Shown: positions 1 through 9,010 of the stretch, in pieces
Numbering within the stretch: the first letter of the stretch is position 1
Layout of the letters: each line of letters begins with the position of its first letter
Assembly (NCBI GenBank): GCA_029977615.1
Contig: JAPOKO010000017.1
Location: 1-32,559 of the forward strand
Reading direction: 5' to 3'
DNA from: a bacterium
Lineage (GTDB): Bacteria; Actinomycetota; Acidimicrobiia; Acidimicrobiales; Ilumatobacteraceae
DNA: 32,559 nucleotides
Notes under the pieces: generated by a model
Seen by the model: the letters and a program-made list of their open reading frames with translations, nothing else
The model's database searches: none
What the model was told of the DNA's origin: nothing
Translations under genes and position numbers: made by a program

Positions 1-350
1 CTTTGTTTCTTGGTGCTGGGGCAGTCATGGCACCTACAGTGATCTTCGGAGGACTAGGAATACATCGGTCAGAATGGAAGTTGCCGATTCGGTTACTGCT
101 CGGCCTCATTGCATTGCTTCCAATCACAGTCGTTATTGGACAAATTCACAGCGATTTGTCTTGGTCGTGGCGGTTTTGGTTGGGGATTGTCGGACTCATA
201 TCCATCTGGGGATCTCTCGCGATAGCAAGTCGTGACACATTTTCTCAACAGACTGATGGATGGCGTGTTCCCCGTCTGACTCGAGTCCTTTTAATAGCTG
301 GGGTGGCATTGGCTGTTGCACTGCCAGCAATTGGAGTGGGCATCAGATAG
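1..350 (+). CDS. C-terminal part of an unidentified multi-pass membrane protein
   Basis: The reading frame is open from the window edge (first complete codon at base 3) to a TAG at 348-350, so the real start lies upstream and only about 115 residues are visible. The visible part is strongly hydrophobic, with about four likely membrane segments: the glycine/alanine-rich beginning, a leucine-rich segment around residues 27-47, a tryptophan/isoleucine-rich one around 55-75, and one at the end (about 94-112). A short charged loop with DTFSQQTDGWRVP lies before the last helix. I see no motif that identifies a family, so no function is proposed. It converges with the ABC permease that ends at 453. 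Confidence 0.6.
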   Translation, partial: LFLGAGAVMAPTVIFGGLGIHRSEWKLPIRLLLGLIALLPITVVIGQIHSDLSWSWRFWLGIVGLISIWGSLAIASRDTFSQQTDGWRVPRLTRVLLIAGVALAVALPAIGVGIR

Positions 351-452
351 AGACGCTCAGTTCGTGAGTTGCAGACTGATACTCGTCGTGAATTCTTGTG
401 AAGGTTCTTAGTTTCCCGAGCAATCTCAGGCCTGCGCGTGGAGTAAAACTAC

Positions 453-1244
453 TTAGCGGGCTCCGGCTCTTTGATACGAACGCGCCGCAATTGGTGCAAA
501 CACCAAAATTAAGCCAATTGCCCAAGCAAGTGTGTACATCGTGCTGTTTTGTATTGGCCATGCTGTGGGCTCTGGTGCAGAGGCTGGGATGTTGCCGAAG
601 TGAACACGTGCTGCATGAGTTAGTGCTGAAACAGGATTCCATTCAGCGATCGTTCTAAAGACTGCTGGAAGATTGTCTGATGGCACGAATGTATTTGCGA
701 TGAACGTCAGCGGGAACAACACCATGAACGATGCGTTGTTCACCACTTCTGGTGTGCGTACTGCAAGGCCGATACAAGCCATAACCCAAGAAAATGCGTA
801 CGAAAAAAACAGCAACAGGGCGTATCCGATAAGTGCGTCAAGCACTGAACTGCGAATGCGCCAGCCAACCGCAAGTCCTGCAATTGACATCATGGCAATT
901 GACAACACGTTATAGATGACGTCACTGGCAGTACGTCCGGCAACTACCGCATATGGAGACATTGGAAGTGACCTGAATCGATTGATGAGACCCTTTTGCA
1001 AATCTTCTGCGAGTCCCGCTCCTGTAAATGTTGCTCCGAACACCACGGTTTGGGTGAAGATTCCTGCCATCAAAAACTCTCGGTAGCTGCTGCCTGGAAT
1101 GTCGATTGATCCTCCAAACACATATGCAAAGAGGACAACGAACATCAATGGTTGGATGAGAACGAAGACCATGACATCGGGAACCCTCCGAATACGAATG
1201 GTGTTGCGTCGGGCGATGACCAAAGAATCGCGAAGGATGTTCAT
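453..1244 (-). CDS. ABC-2 type transporter permease, DrrB-like
   Basis: A 263-residue integral membrane subunit that should form the channel of an efflux ABC transporter. It has a short cytoplasmic N-terminus containing RNTIRIRRVPDVMVF, about six hydrophobic segments, and a central stretch (EDLQKGLINRFRSLPMSP) typical of the ABC-2/DrrB family coupling region that contacts the ATPase. The length is usual for DrrB-like permeases. Its ATG overlaps the TGA of the upstream ATPase gene by four bases (ATGA), so the two are translationally coupled and very likely form one complex. DrrAB homologues export hydrophobic compounds such as anthracyclines or complex lipids; the substrate here cannot be read from sequence. 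Confidence 0.87.
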   Translation of the reverse strand: MNILRDSLVIARRNTIRIRRVPDVMVFVLIQPLMFVVLFAYVFGGSIDIPGSSYREFLMAGIFTQTVVFGATFTGAGLAEDLQKGLINRFRSLPMSPYAVVAGRTASDVIYNVLSIAMMSIAGLAVGWRIRSSVLDALIGYALLLFFSYAFSWVMACIGLAVRTPEVVNNASFMVLFPLTFIANTFVPSDNLPAVFRTIAEWNPVSALTHAARVHFGNIPASAPEPTAWPIQNSTMYTLAWAIGLILVFAPIAARSYQRAGAR

Positions 1245-2212
1245 GCGTTACTCGATTCTTCTGCGGCGTGACCAGTTAACTCAACAAAAACATCGTCCAG
1301 TGTCGGTCGACGTAATCCAATATCGATAATGGCAACATTCTTTGCCTCAAGTTCACGAAGCACTTGACTCAAAGCGTGAACCCCATTTTTTACGGGTGCG
1401 GAAAATGCGCCATCGCCGCTGTGGGCGCGTAATGGACCTGAGGCAACGCCTTTAAGAATGGTTTCAGTGAGCTCGAATTGGTCTTGACGTTCAATATGCA
1501 CATCAAGGTGTTCGCCACCGATTCGTCGTTTTAGTTCATCGGCTGTTCCTTCGGCAATTGAACGACCATGGTCAATCACCACAATCTGGTTCGCAAGTTG
1601 ATCGGCTTCCTCCAAATACTGAGTAGTGAGCAAAACCGTGGTTCCTTGAGCGACACGATCGCGGATTACATCCCACAGTTCGCCACGACTCACTGGGTCA
1701 AGTCCCGTGGTGGGTTCATCAAGGAAAAGCACTGGTGGGTCGGCAATCAGCGCACCAGCAAGGTCAATTCGTCGTCGCATGCCACCAGAAAATGTTTTTA
1801 ATGGACGATCGGCAGCTTCGGTCAGTCGAAAACGTTCAATCAGTTCTTGCGCCCGAGTTTTCGCTCCACGCCTGTTCATTCCATAGAGGCGGCCGATCAT
1901 TTCAAGATTTTCAGTTGCTGTGAGGTGTTCATCAACCGCTGCATATTGACCAGAGAGTCCAATTCGTTTGCGAACTTCGTGGGGATTAGCAAGCACATCA
2001 ATGCCAGCAACTGTGGCTGATCCTGAAGTGGGCTTCACAAGGGTGGTGAGAATTGAGACAGCGGTGGTTTTTCCAGCACCATTTGGGCCAAGAAGTCCAA
2101 GAACCGTTCCTGCACGAACCTCCAGGTTCAGTCCGTCAAGTGCGGTAACTGAGCCATATTTCTTTACAAGATTGTGCGCAATGATGCTTGAGTCGCGACT
2201 AGCAGTTGACAT
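1241..2212 (-). CDS. ABC transporter ATP-binding protein, DrrA-like
   Basis: A 323-residue nucleotide-binding subunit powering the DrrB-like permease encoded next. From the chosen start, Walker A is GPNGAGKTT (residues 42-50), followed by the signature FSGGMRRRIDLAGAL, Walker B VLFLDEPTTGLDP and the H-loop region LLTTQYLEEADQLA (Q in the usual histidine-switch place, common in DrrA proteins). A C-terminal domain of about 90 residues matches the accessory domain of daunorubicin-resistance ATPases. A GTG at 2221 would add three residues, but the ATG at 2212 lies 7 nt after a TACCGT hexamer, the spacing seen at many starts here, so I prefer ATG. The substrate is unknown; multidrug or lipid export is the family expectation. 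Confidence 0.9.
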   Translation of the reverse strand: MSTASRDSSIIAHNLVKKYGSVTALDGLNLEVRAGTVLGLLGPNGAGKTTAVSILTTLVKPTSGSATVAGIDVLANPHEVRKRIGLSGQYAAVDEHLTATENLEMIGRLYGMNRRGAKTRAQELIERFRLTEAADRPLKTFSGGMRRRIDLAGALIADPPVLFLDEPTTGLDPVSRGELWDVIRDRVAQGTTVLLTTQYLEEADQLANQIVVIDHGRSIAEGTADELKRRIGGEHLDVHIERQDQFELTETILKGVASGPLRAHSGDGAFSAPVKNGVHALSQVLRELEAKNVAIIDIGLRRPTLDDVFVELTGHAAEESSNA

Positions 2213-2219
2213 TGCATTC

Positions 2220-2225
2220 ACGGTA
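2220..2225 (-). promoter_or_regulatory. Predicted leaderless -10 element of the DrrAB operon
   Basis: TACCGT on the minus strand ends 7 nt before the ATG at 2212. It overlaps the alternative GTG start, which argues against that start. No Shine-Dalgarno sequence is visible. Confidence 0.5.
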
Positions 2226-2258
2226 TCACTACATCGATCACAGTTTGTGAAGAAGTAC

Positions 2259-2264
2259 TAGTTT
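2259..2264 (+). promoter_or_regulatory. Predicted leaderless -10 element of the SDR gene at 2272
   Basis: TAGTTT ends 7 nt before the GTG start, with no Shine-Dalgarno sequence between them. It is divergent to the DrrA promoter, within a 59-bp intergenic region. Confidence 0.5.
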
Positions 2265-2271
2265 CAGATGC

Positions 2272-3051
2272 GTGAGCAAGCGCGTGTTAGTGACAGGTGC
2301 AACATCTGGAATCGGTGAAGCCTTTGCACATTGGTATGCAGATAGCGCAAGTGAACTTGTGTTGGTGGGACGCAACCAATCTGAATTAGATCGTGTTGCA
2401 AATGCTGTGCGTTCGCGAGGTGTACATGCTGAAGTGATTGTTGCCGATCTTTCTCACAAAGATGGAGTGGAAATCGTTGGCGCTCGTTGTGGAGTCATCG
2501 ATGTTCTTGTAATGAATGCTGGAGTTACACATGCAGCAAAAATCGGCACATCGGACCGAGATCAGTTGGACGAACTTGCGTACCTCATGTCGGCTGGCAT
2601 TGTCCGACTGAGTGAGATTGTGGTGCCTCACATGGTGGAACGCGGCAGTGGCGATGTGGTGATTGTGTCAAGCATTGCAACATTTACGCCAATGCGAAAA
2701 GCGGGGCCATACGCAGCTGCAAAGACGTATGCAACTTCTTATGCACGCAGCCTTGCGCTTGAAGTAAATGCTCGAGGCGTTCGAGTTGTTGCGGTATGCC
2801 CCGGATACGTGCGAACAGATTTACACCGCAGAGCAGGACTTGATCACCTACTGCAGAGCGTTCCAGGCTGGATGTGGCTGACTCCTGAAGCCGTAGTTCG
2901 TGCGACGACGAAGGCGCTTGAAAGAGGGAAAAACGTGGTGGTTCCTGGCTTGGTGTATCGAATTGCTCTGCCATTTCTGGCTTCCTCAACGGCGCAACGA
3001 CTGTGGCGACGAGTAACCCGTCGTTCGTCAAGCAGGTCTTCACAAGCGTGA
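2272..3051 (+). CDS. Short-chain dehydrogenase/reductase (SDR), substrate unknown
   Basis: A 259-residue classical SDR with an N-terminal Rossmann fold. The nucleotide-binding motif TGATSGIG is at residues 8-15, NAG appears in VMNAGVTHAA, the catalytic serine is in VSSIATF and the catalytic Tyr-Lys pair is in GPYAAAKTYA. The following CPGYVRTDLHRRAG is the usual post-catalytic loop. The C-terminus is basic and serine-rich (RRVTRRSSSRSS). The GTG start is supported by the TAGTTT element just upstream. The SRPBCC gene follows after 12 bp but has its own -10-like hexamer. The family covers many substrates, so only NAD(P)-dependent oxidoreduction is claimed. Confidence 0.88.
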   Translation: MSKRVLVTGATSGIGEAFAHWYADSASELVLVGRNQSELDRVANAVRSRGVHAEVIVADLSHKDGVEIVGARCGVIDVLVMNAGVTHAAKIGTSDRDQLDELAYLMSAGIVRLSEIVVPHMVERGSGDVVIVSSIATFTPMRKAGPYAAAKTYATSYARSLALEVNARGVRVVAVCPGYVRTDLHRRAGLDHLLQSVPGWMWLTPEAVVRATTKALERGKNVVVPGLVYRIALPFLASSTAQRLWRRVTRRSSSRSSQA

Positions 3052-3057
3052 CACAAT
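3052..3057 (+). promoter_or_regulatory. Possible leaderless -10 element of the SRPBCC gene
   Basis: CACAAT ends 6 nt before the ATG at 3064. It deviates from TANNNT at the first base but has the same spacing as the others. It starts right at the end of the upstream SDR gene, which makes readthrough from that gene an alternative. Confidence 0.4.
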
Positions 3058-3063
3058 AAAGAG

Positions 3064-3519
3064 ATGACGACACCAGTTTCAGTATCTGTAGAAATCAAAG
3101 CACCTATAGAAAAGGTGTGGGCAATGATTACCGATTTGCCGCGAATTGGTGAGTGGTCGCCTGAAAACAAGGGTGGGGAGTGGGTTAAAGGTGCAACTGG
3201 TGCTGCTGTTGGTGCTTCGTTTAGGGGTAATAACAGCAATGGAAAAAAGAATTGGTCGACATCGGTGAAGGTAAATGCACTTGAAGCCCACCGTAAGTTT
3301 TCGTTTGGTCTGATGGTATTTGGTAAAAACTGGTGCGATTGGGTGTACGAGCTAGAGCCAACTGCTGAAGGTTGTCGCGTAACCCACAGTTGGATTGATC
3401 ATCGCGGCAAGGTTTCAGCGAAGTTAGGCAAAGTGGTGAGTGGTGTTGCTGATCGTGCAACTCACAACCAGAAAAATATGGAAGTGACGTTACAAAACTT
3501 GGCGAAGGCTTGCGCCTAA
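3064..3519 (+). CDS. SRPBCC (START/Bet v1-like) family protein
   Basis: A 151-residue single-domain protein of the polyketide cyclase/START-like fold. The beginning (VSVEIKAPIEKVWAMITDLPRIGEWSPENKGGEW) is the characteristic first strand, helix and tryptophan-containing loop. The rest follows the family layout: beta strands, conserved glycines (e.g. FRGNNSNGKKNWSTSVKV) and a long C-terminal helix with AKLGKVVSGVADRA. It has no signal peptide, so it is cytoplasmic. SRPBCC proteins hold a hydrophobic ligand in a cavity and may be carriers, cyclases or stress proteins; the ligand cannot be told here. It is codirectional with the preceding SDR, hinting at a shared hydrophobic substrate, but this is only context. 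It converges on kbl with a 10-bp gap. Confidence 0.82.
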   Translation: MTTPVSVSVEIKAPIEKVWAMITDLPRIGEWSPENKGGEWVKGATGAAVGASFRGNNSNGKKNWSTSVKVNALEAHRKFSFGLMVFGKNWCDWVYELEPTAEGCRVTHSWIDHRGKVSAKLGKVVSGVADRATHNQKNMEVTLQNLAKACA

Positions 3520-3529
3520 CAAAACGTGA

Positions 3530-4711
3530 CTAGTTGATGCCGAGCTCGCGCGCAGTAACAAATGCTGCGACACACGTATCAATGTCTGCCTTTGTATGTG
3601 TCGCGCATACTTGTACGCGAATGCGAGCCTTGCCCATAGGCACTACTGGGTAAGAAAACGCAACAACGTAGATACCGAGCTTGAACAATTCTGCAGCCAT
3701 GCGCACAGCTTCGTGTTCGTCGGCAAACATGACAGGCACGATTGGATGTTCTCCTGGCAGCAAGGTGAACCCTGCTGCTGACATTTGATCGCGGAAATAC
3801 TTCGCATTTTCGCGAAGTGTCTCACGAGTGTTTGACCCCTGTGCAACGAGGTCAAGTGCAACAAGTGAACCAGCGACCACTGTTGGAGGAATGGAATTGG
3901 AGAACAAATACGGGCGAGCGCGCTGGCGCAGCAAGTCAACGATTTCCTGGTGTGCCGAGATATAGCCACCTGATGCGCCACCCAGTGCTTTGCCGAGTGT
4001 TCCCGAAATGATGTCGACACGGTCACGTACATCAAACATTTCTGGTGTGCCAGCACCCGTTGCGCCAATGAACCCAACTGCATGTGAGTCGTCCACCATG
4101 ACCATTGCTTCGTACTTGTCGGCAAGATCGCAGATTTCTTTCAATGGGGCAAATGATCCATCCATAGAAAAAACTCCATCGGTGACGATGAGTATTCGAC
4201 GCGCCCCGCGAGCCGCAACAAGCTGTGCCTCAAGATCTGCCATGTCGCGGTTCTTGTATCGGAAACGGGTTGCTTTGCAGAGGCGGATTCCGTCAATGAT
4301 TGAAGCGTGATTCAACTCATCTGAAATAACTGCATCGCCCTGATCGAGCAGTACTTCAAATACACCTCCGTTTGCGTCGAAGCATGAAGGAAACAAAATG
4401 GTGGCATCCGTGCCAAGTAGCGAGGATAAGCGAGCCTCGAGCTCATCGTGTTGAGACTGTGTTCCACAAATGAAACGCACACTGGCCATGCCGAATCCGT
4501 TGACGTCCAGAGAAGCTTTCGCAGCATTGATCACTGAAGGGTTGTTTGCAAGCCCCATGTAATTATTTGAGCAAAAGTTGATGAGGTCTTTTTCGCTACT
4601 CAGTACATGTGATGACTGCGGTGAATCCAGCAATCTCTCACGCTTGTACAAACCAGCAGTTTGAATGTCATCCAGAGTTTTCTTGAGGTCGTGCTTAACA
4701 CTTGTGTACAT
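3530..4711 (-). CDS. kbl: Glycine C-acetyltransferase (2-amino-3-ketobutyrate CoA ligase)
   Basis: This PLP enzyme of the alpha-oxoamine synthase family converts 2-amino-3-ketobutyrate plus CoA to glycine and acetyl-CoA, the second step of threonine degradation. It is 393 residues long, against 398 for the E. coli enzyme. The substrate/PLP pocket is visible as [16 protein letters not shown], the aromatic-side segment [11 protein letters not shown], the aspartate in [10 protein letters not shown], and the Schiff-base lysine K241 in [14 protein letters not shown]. It lies directly after tdh, with 9 bp between the genes, and its AGGA ribosome-binding site overlaps the tdh stop, so the two are cotranscribed. 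The close paralogues KBL and 5-aminolevulinate synthase look alike, but the neighbouring tdh settles the assignment. Confidence 0.95.
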   Translation of the reverse strand: MYTSVKHDLKKTLDDIQTAGLYKRERLLDSPQSSHVLSSEKDLINFCSNNYMGLANNPSVINAAKASLDVNGFGMASVRFICGTQSQHDELEARLSSLLGTDATILFPSCFDANGGVFEVLLDQGDAVISDELNHASIIDGIRLCKATRFRYKNRDMADLEAQLVAARGARRILIVTDGVFSMDGSFAPLKEICDLADKYEAMVMVDDSHAVGFIGATGAGTPEMFDVRDRVDIISGTLGKALGGASGGYISAHQEIVDLLRQRARPYLFSNSIPPTVVAGSLVALDLVAQGSNTRETLRENAKYFRDQMSAAGFTLLPGEHPIVPVMFADEHEAVRMAAELFKLGIYVVAFSYPVVPMGKARIRVQVCATHTKADIDTCVAAFVTARELGIN

Positions 4712-4718
4712 ATTGTTT

Positions 4719-4722
4719 TCCT
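4719..4722 (-). promoter_or_regulatory. Shine-Dalgarno site of kbl
   Basis: AGGA on the minus strand lies 7 nt before the kbl ATG and overlaps the tdh TAG stop. This is the arrangement expected for an internal operon gene and contrasts with the leaderless starts nearby. Confidence 0.65.
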
Positions 4723-5746
4723 ATGACCAATCCATAATTACTTTGCCCGAGTTAGATGAACGAGCAGCGGCAAACGCTTTCTCCCAATCATTTGCGGGGA
4801 ATCGATCGGTGATGATGTCACGAATATCAAGGCCAGTTTGAATGAGTGAATTCATGGCGTACCACGTTTCGTACATTTCACGACCGTAAATTCCCTTGAT
4901 GGTGATCATGTGAGTGACTAGCTTCGCCCAGTTAATTGAAATCTCTTTACTTGGTAAACCGAGCACTGCAATGCGACCACCGTGACTAAGGTTGTCCAAA
5001 ATGTCGGGAAGTGCAGTTGGAGCTCCACTCATTTCCAACGCAACATCAAATCCTTCTTTCATACCCAATGTTTTTTGCGCTGCAGCAATGGATGAAGTCA
5101 AGGGGTTAATGGCCAGGTCGACTCCCATTGAGCGAGCAAGCGCCAAACGAGATTCGTTGATATCGCTTACTACTACATAGCGTGCACCAACATGTCGTGC
5201 CACTTTTGCGGCCATTAGACCAATTGGTCCAGCTCCCGTAATCAAAACGTCTTCGCCAGCAACCGGAAAAGTAAGTGCGGTGTGCACAGCGTTTCCGAAC
5301 GGATCAAAGATGGCACCGAGTTCGGCGTCTACAGCGTCGGAGTGCACCCATACGTTGCTTGCAGGAATTACGACGTATTCTGCGAATGCGCCATTGCGGT
5401 TCACTCCAACACTTGAGGTGTTCTTGCACATGTGTCGCCGACCTGCGCGACAGTTTCGACAAATGCCACAAATGATGTGACCCTCACCAGAAACCAATGC
5501 ACCGACTTGAAGCGAAGAGACATCTGAGCCCAACTCCACGATGCGACCAGAGAATTCGTGACCAATAATGAGTGGCGCATTGACGGCTGATGCTGCCCAC
5601 GCATCCCACGACTCGATATGAAGGTCGGTGCCACAGATGCCCGTTTTCTCCACGCGAATTTTTACGTCGTTTGGACCTGGAGTGGGTTCTGGGCACTCGA
5701 TCATTTCAAGACCAGGTGCAGCGGATGGCTTAAAAAGTGCGCGCAT
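4721..5746 (-). CDS. tdh: L-threonine 3-dehydrogenase
   Basis: A zinc-dependent medium-chain dehydrogenase that oxidises L-threonine to 2-amino-3-ketobutyrate with NAD+. From the chosen ATG it is 341 residues, the same as E. coli Tdh. The catalytic zinc ligands C38, H63 and E64 ([20 protein letters not shown]) and the structural zinc cysteines C93, C96, C99 and C107 fall at the E. coli positions. The Rossmann motif is [12 protein letters not shown]. The frame is open 55 codons further upstream, but that extension shows no family homology and crosses the divergent promoter region. A GATAAT hexamer 7 nt before this ATG supports it. Together with kbl it routes threonine to glycine and acetyl-CoA. 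Confidence 0.95.
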   Translation of the reverse strand: MRALFKPSAAPGLEMIECPEPTPGPNDVKIRVEKTGICGTDLHIESWDAWAASAVNAPLIIGHEFSGRIVELGSDVSSLQVGALVSGEGHIICGICRNCRAGRRHMCKNTSSVGVNRNGAFAEYVVIPASNVWVHSDAVDAELGAIFDPFGNAVHTALTFPVAGEDVLITGAGPIGLMAAKVARHVGARYVVVSDINESRLALARSMGVDLAINPLTSSIAAAQKTLGMKEGFDVALEMSGAPTALPDILDNLSHGGRIAVLGLPSKEISINWAKLVTHMITIKGIYGREMYETWYAMNSLIQTGLDIRDIITDRFPANDWEKAFAAARSSNSGKVIMDWS

Positions 5747-5753
5747 AGTGGTG

Positions 5754-5759
5754 ATTATC
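5754..5759 (-). promoter_or_regulatory. Predicted leaderless -10 element of tdh-kbl
   Basis: GATAAT on the minus strand ends 7 nt before the tdh ATG. It is preceded by TAC, giving an overlapping TACGAT with a longer leader. There is no Shine-Dalgarno sequence. Confidence 0.45.
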
Positions 5760-5799
5760 GTAGTGCCACCTTGGTAGTCAGGTTTTATTGAATTGGTTC

Positions 5800-5805
5800 T
5801 AATCT
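5800..5805 (+). promoter_or_regulatory. Predicted leaderless -10 element of the DHRS12-like gene
   Basis: TAATCT ends 6 nt before the GTG at 5812 and is divergent to the tdh promoter. The identical hexamer and spacing occur upstream of the Nei-like gene at 21881. Confidence 0.55.
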
Positions 5806-5811
5806 GCGCAT

Positions 5812-6765
5812 GTGAACAACTTTCTGAGCAATGCTCTCGATGCCGCAGTGGTGCCTGGTTTTTCCAAGATAGGTTTTGCAATTCGCAAGCGGATGGGTAA
5901 CTGGCAGCCAATTTCAGCCTTCGACTTGAGTGGGAAAACTGTTGTAATCACCGGTCCAACCTCGGGGCTTGGTGAACAAGTTGCGCGACAACTCGCACCA
6001 ACTGGCGCCAACCTGGTTTTAGTTGCGCGCAACGAAGAAAAATGTTCACGAGTGATTTCCGAGATCACACCGCTATGCACGGGGAACACACCTGTATTCG
6101 TGCGCGCAGAGATGGGAGACCTGGAATCTGTGCGTAGTGCATGTGAGGCGATACAGCAACAAGTCACGCATATTGATGTGTTGATTCATAATGCGGGGGC
6201 GTTGTTAAATACTCGCCAACTGTCGCCACAAGGAATTGAACAAACTGTTGCATCGCACGTTGTTGGCCCATTCCTCATGACCACCTTGCTGCTTCCGCTA
6301 CTGATAGGTGGCCGAGTGGTAACCGTGTCATCGGGTGGCATGTATACCAGTCCACTACCAGCGTTCGACAAAGGCGAAACACTCGAGATGCCTGCGCAGA
6401 AATATGGCGGATCAAAGCAATATGCAATTGCTAAACGAGCACAAGTAACGCTGTCCGAAATGTGGGCCATGCGCGAGCCTCAGACAGAGTTTGTATCAAT
6501 GCATCCGGGTTGGGCGGACACGCCAGGAGTGCAAGAGAGCATCCCTGGGTTTCGAAAAGTAACTTCACCCATCTTGCGAACTGCAAGTGAGGGTGCTGAC
6601 ACGATTTCCTGGCTTGCGGTGGTGAATCCGTTGCCAGGAAAAAATGGATCTTTTTGGTCTGATCGCGAAGTTCGTCCAACGCACAAAACTCCGCAATCCA
6701 AAAAACTTGATTCCGAATCAAACCGACTAGCACTCTGGCACTACGTAGAAAATTTGAGCAAGTAA
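5812..6765 (+). CDS. SDR family oxidoreductase, DHRS12-like
   Basis: A 317-residue SDR. After about 37 N-terminal residues comes the dinucleotide-binding segment [18 protein letters not shown], then IHNAGALLN, a catalytic serine in [11 protein letters not shown] and a Tyr-Lys pair in YAIAKRAQ. The later motif [19 protein letters not shown] is the signature I associate with the DHRS12 group of SDRs. NAD(P)-dependent reduction is expected, but the natural substrate of this group is not established. The GTG start is supported by a TAATCT hexamer 6 nt upstream. The GH3 gene follows within 20 bp but appears to have its own promoter. Confidence 0.85.
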   Translation: MNNFLSNALDAAVVPGFSKIGFAIRKRMGNWQPISAFDLSGKTVVITGPTSGLGEQVARQLAPTGANLVLVARNEEKCSRVISEITPLCTGNTPVFVRAEMGDLESVRSACEAIQQQVTHIDVLIHNAGALLNTRQLSPQGIEQTVASHVVGPFLMTTLLLPLLIGGRVVTVSSGGMYTSPLPAFDKGETLEMPAQKYGGSKQYAIAKRAQVTLSEMWAMREPQTEFVSMHPGWADTPGVQESIPGFRKVTSPILRTASEGADTISWLAVVNPLPGKNGSFWSDREVRPTHKTPQSKKLDSESNRLALWHYVENLSK

Positions 6766-6772
6766 TTTCGCC

Positions 6773-6778
6773 TACGCT
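6773..6778 (+). promoter_or_regulatory. Predicted leaderless -10 element of the GH3 gene
   Basis: TACGCT ends 6 nt before the GTG start at 6785. It decides between this GTG and an out-of-frame ATG two bases upstream. Confidence 0.5.
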
Positions 6779-6784
6779 CAATAT

Positions 6785-8995
6785 GTGCCGTCTGCATATG
6801 AGCAAGCCCTCACCAAAGTTGCGAGTGGAACATCTCCTGAAGTAGCTGCAGCTGAGCTCGTTGCTCAAATGACGCTTGACGAAAAGGTGCACTGCCTGGA
6901 TGGTGGTGTTCCATTTTGGATTGGAATAGGTGACATCACTTCGGGTGGGTATCACAGCCGACCATTTAGAGGAGCTCGAGTTGAGCGTCTGGGAATTCCA
7001 GGATTTCATTTTTCGGACGGGCCGCGCGGAGTGGTTGTTGGTGAAGCAACTGCATTTCCGGTTTCTATGGCGCGTGGCGCAACGTTTGATCCGGAATTGG
7101 AAGTGCGTGTTGGCGATGCCATAGGCAAGGAACTGCGAGCCATTGGCGCAGACTTATACGGCGGAATTTGTGTCAACTTATTGCGTCATCCAGCGTGGGG
7201 ACGTGCACAGGAAACGTATGGCGAAGACCCTCACCATGTTGGCGAAATGGGAGCAGGCCTGACTCGTGGGGCTCAACGCCATGTCATGGCAACTCTGAAG
7301 CACTTTGCGTTGAACTCCATGGAAAACGCCAGGTTTGGTATTGACGTAAGCATTGATGAACGCTCATTACACGAGGTGTACCTCCCTCATTTCAAGCGCA
7401 TCATTGATGAAGGCATTGCCTGTGTAATGACTGCGTACAACTCAGTGAATGGGGAATGGTGTGGTGAGAATACCGAATTGATTTCCGACATTTTGCGAGG
7501 TGAATGGGGGTTCACTGGCTTTGTTATTTCGGACTGGATATTCGGACTACGCGATGGTGTGAAGAGTTTGCAAGCCGGCCTCGATGTCGAGATGCCATAT
7601 CGAATGATTCGGAATGCACCGATTGTTTCAGCACTATCAGAGGGTCTGATTAGTGAAGAACTTGTTGGAAGTGCAGTAACGCGCACCTTAACAACCATGT
7701 TGAAGTTCAACGTTGGAAAATTGCCAGTGAGTGATCGCTCAATAGTGATGTGCGAGGAGCATCTTGCATTGAGCCAAGAGGTTGCAGAGAAGTCAATGGT
7801 GTTGTTGAAGAACCAATCGGTAGCTGGCGCGAATGTGCTCCCGTTGAATCTTGCTGCAGGATCGACAATCGGTGTATTCGGTCGGCTTGCAGGTGTACGC
7901 AATATTGGCGATGGCGGAAGTAGTGATGTGATGGCGCCAAATGTTGTTACTCCACTTCAGGGGATTACCGATCACTTTGCAAACTGCAAAGTTGTGCATG
8001 ACGCAGACGCAACGATTGATACTCAAGTCGCGCTAGCAAAGCAGTCCGATATTGCAATTGTCATTGTTGGGTATACGAAGGAAGAAGAAGGCGAGTTCAT
8101 TGGCGATTCGGAAGATACGGCGCCGATGCTTTCGCTCATTCCGCGGCAGGACGACCAGGAATTAGCGCGTGAATATGAAAAGTACATGCATGAGAATCAT
8201 CACTACGCACCAGATGAATTGCGTATCAAATCTCGCAACGGCACGTTCTCTATCGGTGGAGATCGGGAATCTTTGCGCCTGATGGAAGTCGATGTTCAAC
8301 TGATTCGTTCTATCTCGCAAGTGCAACCGCGAACTATTGTGGTCATTATTGCTGGAAGCGCAGTAGTGATGTCGGAATGGATTAATGAAGTTCCAGCAGT
8401 GTTGATGGGCTGGTACAGCGGTAGTAATGGTGGACGTGCATTGGCGAACGTGTTATCTGGCTCGGTAAATCCATCTGGTCGCTTGCCGTTCGTCATTCCG
8501 CATGACGAATCTCACCTACCGTTCTTTGACCGTAATGCAAAAGCAATTACATACGACTACTGGCATGGACAGTGGAAGCTAGATCGGGATGGAAACACTG
8601 CGATGTTTCCATTTGGGTTTGGGCATAGCTATACATCATTTGAGTATTCAGACGTAAGTGTTGAATCGGGCGAAGTAGTGAAAGTTCAATGCTCGGTACG
8701 CAACACCGGAACGCGAAATGGTGCATCGGTAGTGCAGGTCTTTGCTGGTTGTAACGAATCGGTAATTGAACGACCATTGCGCAGGCTTGTTGCCTTTAAG
8801 CGAATAGAAGTTGCTGCCGGCGAAACCGTTCGTGTTGAATGCGAGTTTGCACTTTCGAAGATTGCAACCCGTGATACGACGAGTCATGGTTGGTTTGTTG
8901 AAGGCGGCACGTGGACTTGCGAAGTTGGACAATTTTCTGGTGATCCGCAAGCGTTGTCTGCGTTGCTTCAGGTACCTGAGATAATTCAGTTGTGA
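6785..8995 (+). CDS. Glycoside hydrolase family 3 protein (beta-glucosidase-like)
   Basis: A 736-residue GH3 enzyme with the three-part layout: an N-terminal (beta/alpha)8 barrel (to about residue 330) with LKHFALNSMEN and the nucleophile D250 in GFVISDWIFG; an alpha/beta sandwich domain (about 340-590) starting at EKSMVLLKNQ; and a C-terminal fibronectin-III-like domain (about 610-730) with SVRNTGTRNGASVVQVFAG. An extra segment of roughly 45 residues, rich in charged residues and histidine, sits between EEEGEFIGDSED and GGDRESLRL in the sandwich domain. There is no signal peptide, so it acts in the cytoplasm on imported beta-glycosides or glycosylated metabolites. GH3 members also include xylosidases and others; beta-glucosidase is only the most likely class. 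Confidence 0.92.
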   Translation: MPSAYEQALTKVASGTSPEVAAAELVAQMTLDEKVHCLDGGVPFWIGIGDITSGGYHSRPFRGARVERLGIPGFHFSDGPRGVVVGEATAFPVSMARGATFDPELEVRVGDAIGKELRAIGADLYGGICVNLLRHPAWGRAQETYGEDPHHVGEMGAGLTRGAQRHVMATLKHFALNSMENARFGIDVSIDERSLHEVYLPHFKRIIDEGIACVMTAYNSVNGEWCGENTELISDILRGEWGFTGFVISDWIFGLRDGVKSLQAGLDVEMPYRMIRNAPIVSALSEGLISEELVGSAVTRTLTTMLKFNVGKLPVSDRSIVMCEEHLALSQEVAEKSMVLLKNQSVAGANVLPLNLAAGSTIGVFGRLAGVRNIGDGGSSDVMAPNVVTPLQGITDHFANCKVVHDADATIDTQVALAKQSDIAIVIVGYTKEEEGEFIGDSEDTAPMLSLIPRQDDQELAREYEKYMHENHHYAPDELRIKSRNGTFSIGGDRESLRLMEVDVQLIRSISQVQPRTIVVIIAGSAVVMSEWINEVPAVLMGWYSGSNGGRALANVLSGSVNPSGRLPFVIPHDESHLPFFDRNAKAITYDYWHGQWKLDRDGNTAMFPFGFGHSYTSFEYSDVSVESGEVVKVQCSVRNTGTRNGASVVQVFAGCNESVIERPLRRLVAFKRIEVAAGETVRVECEFALSKIATRDTTSHGWFVEGGTWTCEVGQFSGDPQALSALLQVPEIIQL

Positions 8996-8996
8996 C

Positions 8997-9002
8997 TAAC
9001 AT
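8997..9002 (+). promoter_or_regulatory. Possible -10 element of the thioesterase gene
   Basis: TAACAT starts just after the GH3 stop and ends 8 nt before the ATG at 9011, slightly further than at the other starts. Cotranscription with GH3 is equally possible. Confidence 0.35.
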
Positions 9003-9010
9003 TTCCGTTC

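Noticed and set aside
351-452. Intergenic stretch searched for a terminator or RNA gene
   Set aside because: No convincing hairpin, promoter or tRNA-like structure was seen in these 102 bases.
5747-5911. 55-codon N-terminal extension of tdh
   Set aside because: Threonine dehydrogenases begin at the chosen methionine (341 residues, identical ligand numbering); the extension crosses the divergent promoter and the start of the neighbouring gene.
6431-7009. Open frame on the minus strand across the DHRS12-like/GH3 junction
   Set aside because: It overlaps two well-supported genes and the GH3 promoter, and encodes no recognisable protein.
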